DNA from: Plantago elongata | Lineage: Eukaryota; Streptophyta; Magnoliopsida; Lamiales; Plantaginaceae | DNA: 22,342 bases | Direction: 5' to 3' | Assembly: GCA_036897095.1 (NCBI GenBank) | Contig: JAYMSP010002826.1 | Location: 1 to 22,342, forward strand | Shown: one piece after another, positions 21,461 to 22,342 of the stretch | Numbering within the stretch: position 1 is the stretch's first letter | Layout of the letters: each line of letters opens with the position of its first letter | Program-made: the position numbers and the translations under genes | The notes under the pieces: generated by a model | Database searches by the model: none | The model's input: the letters and a program-made list of their open reading frames with translations, nothing else | What the model was told of the DNA's origin: nothing

Positions 21461-21642
21461 TTATAGTTCAGTCTTCAGGCTGCTACCAAATTGGCTAAAT
21501 AAAATTGCCATATCCATACCTTGTACCATTGTAGGCACTGCTATATCATATGGACAACTCTGGGAAAAACCAACCTTCCCAGATTTCTGCACTTTCTTGA
21601 TGCACCTTTTAAACTTCTCGTGGCATTTAATATTGTCCATAC
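21461..21642 (-). CDS. Secretory phospholipase A2, last exon (rest outside window)
   Basis: Plant secretory PLA2 hydrolyses the sn-2 ester of phospholipids and works in the secretory pathway. The minus-strand exon starts after ctttcag at 21643 and ends at TAA 21461, giving 59 residues plus two bases of a split glycine codon. It reads CHEKFKRCIKKVQKSGKVGF, then SCPYDIAVPTMVQGMDMAIL and FSQFGSSLKTEL. This follows the C-terminus of Arabidopsis PLA2-beta, including three of the family's conserved cysteines and the terminal KTEL, an HDEL/KDEL-type ER-retrieval signal. The catalytic CCxxHDxC segment and the calcium loop lie in upstream exons. I could not find these up to the window end, so they are either to the right behind an intron of more than 700 bp or lost. 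Confidence 0.88.
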
Positions 21643-22229
21643 CTGAAAGGAACCAATATTTGAGCAACGGGCATGAGTATATGTAAATCAACAAACAGTA
21701 CTTGCTATTATCTCTGGGACAAATTACAAGGCAAGGTCTAAACGAATTAAAACATTCATCTATGAAGAATAACTAGCATACTTGAAAGGAAAATAAAGCA
21801 GAACATGATATAATTAAGTTACACTAGTGTTTGTTAGTTCAAAGATTTAGTGACTTCCTAGTACTGCCATGCACAATACTTTCAACCTTGGTGGCTAGTA
21901 ATCACATGACCTACAGTCAAACATTAATAAACCCAGATCAAATGACCAAGAGTAATGAATTGTCCTCACGACTCGAGAGCTTCCAGATCTCTTGATGATA
22001 AATTGGTTCTCCAGACCAATATTTTGAAAATAGGCTCGTTGATGTGCTCAGTTACCTCGTTGTGAAATGACAGTGCAGAGCAAGTACTAACTCTTTATCA
22101 TTGCCTGCCCGTGAGGGTACATATTCATTTTGATTAAGGTCTCACATATTAATTAGTAAGAGTTCTCGAAGAAAATGTGAACAAACATGAAACGCCATTA
22201 ATCAAAGAGTAATAAACTTTGTCAAAGCG
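21643..22229 (-). other. Presumed intron of the phospholipase A2 gene
   Basis: Upstream of the last exon on the minus strand. Neither strand shows a PLA2-like segment here. AT-rich and otherwise featureless. Confidence 0.5.
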
Positions 22230-22342
22230 TTTGTAGCCGAGTGGCAAGCTGAGACACCCAATAATCATGAGGTCACAGGTTCGATTCCCCGAAATGGGTG
22301 ATTATATTCTCTGAATAGAGATTGGTGGTGATTTGCATCTAG
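22230..22342 (+). repeat. tRNA-derived SINE-like element, copy B (runs off window)
   Basis: TAGCCGAGTGG (22234-22244) fits a Pol III A box, and GGTTCGATTCC (22278-22288) fits a B box; 33 bp lie between them, a normal tRNA-type distance. The flanks cannot pair as an acceptor stem, so it is not a working tRNA gene. The region from 22269 on recurs in diverged form at 6294-6363, which supports a dispersed repeat. The 3' end is beyond the window. Confidence 0.55.

Noticed and set aside
22230..22310. A tRNA gene (Leu/Ser-like A and B boxes).
   Set aside because: No acceptor stem and no convincing anticodon arm; a related diverged copy at 6294-6363 points to a repeat.

Overview
This is a piece of a plant nuclear genome, most likely a eudicot. 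The evidence is AT-rich intergenic DNA, many GT-AG introns, plant-type gene families and layers of degraded transposable elements. No prokaryotic feature, CRISPR array, rRNA or intact tRNA was seen. The species cannot be fixed from the sequence.

Layout: (1) 1-1655 (+) is the 3' half of deoxyhypusine synthase, open at the left edge. (2) 2183-3249 and 3971-5239 (-) are a tandem pair of intact caffeoyl-CoA O-methyltransferase-like genes with the same five-exon structure, convergent with the first gene. (3) About 5950-7230 is transposon-like AT-rich DNA holding a diverged SINE-like copy, a tandem repeat and a perfect 22-bp palindrome. (4) 7533-9848 (+) is PAM16, a mitochondrial import-motor subunit whose ATG stands alone as the coding part of exon 1. 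(5) 11269-16343 (-) is a 1154-residue IST1-like ESCRT-III regulator with most of its coding in one 2.8-kb exon. (6) 16.6-19.1 kb is AT-rich DNA with a Helitron/PIF1-helicase relic and possible LTR and Harbinger fragments. (7) 19146-21002 (+) is the 3' end of a LINE (zinc-binding domain, plant RNase H-like domain, poly-A) broken by frameshifts and by a 982-bp non-autonomous hAT element with 12-bp terminal inverted repeats and an 8-bp target-site duplication. (8) 21461-21642 (-) is the last exon of a secretory phospholipase A2 ending in KTEL. Its upstream exons are not in the window, and a second SINE-like copy lies in its presumed intron.

The protein genes act in separate pathways (translation-factor hypusination, phenylpropanoid or flavonoid methylation, mitochondrial import, endosomal sorting, lipid hydrolysis), so this is an ordinary gene neighbourhood and not a cluster. 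Exons were assembled by eye from reading frame, splice signals and remembered family sequences. The best leads are the nested hAT-in-LINE insertion, the helicase relic, the SINE-like pair, two probable GC-AG introns, the split start codon of PAM16 and the easily missed phospholipase exon. I did not find a convincing new biological system.
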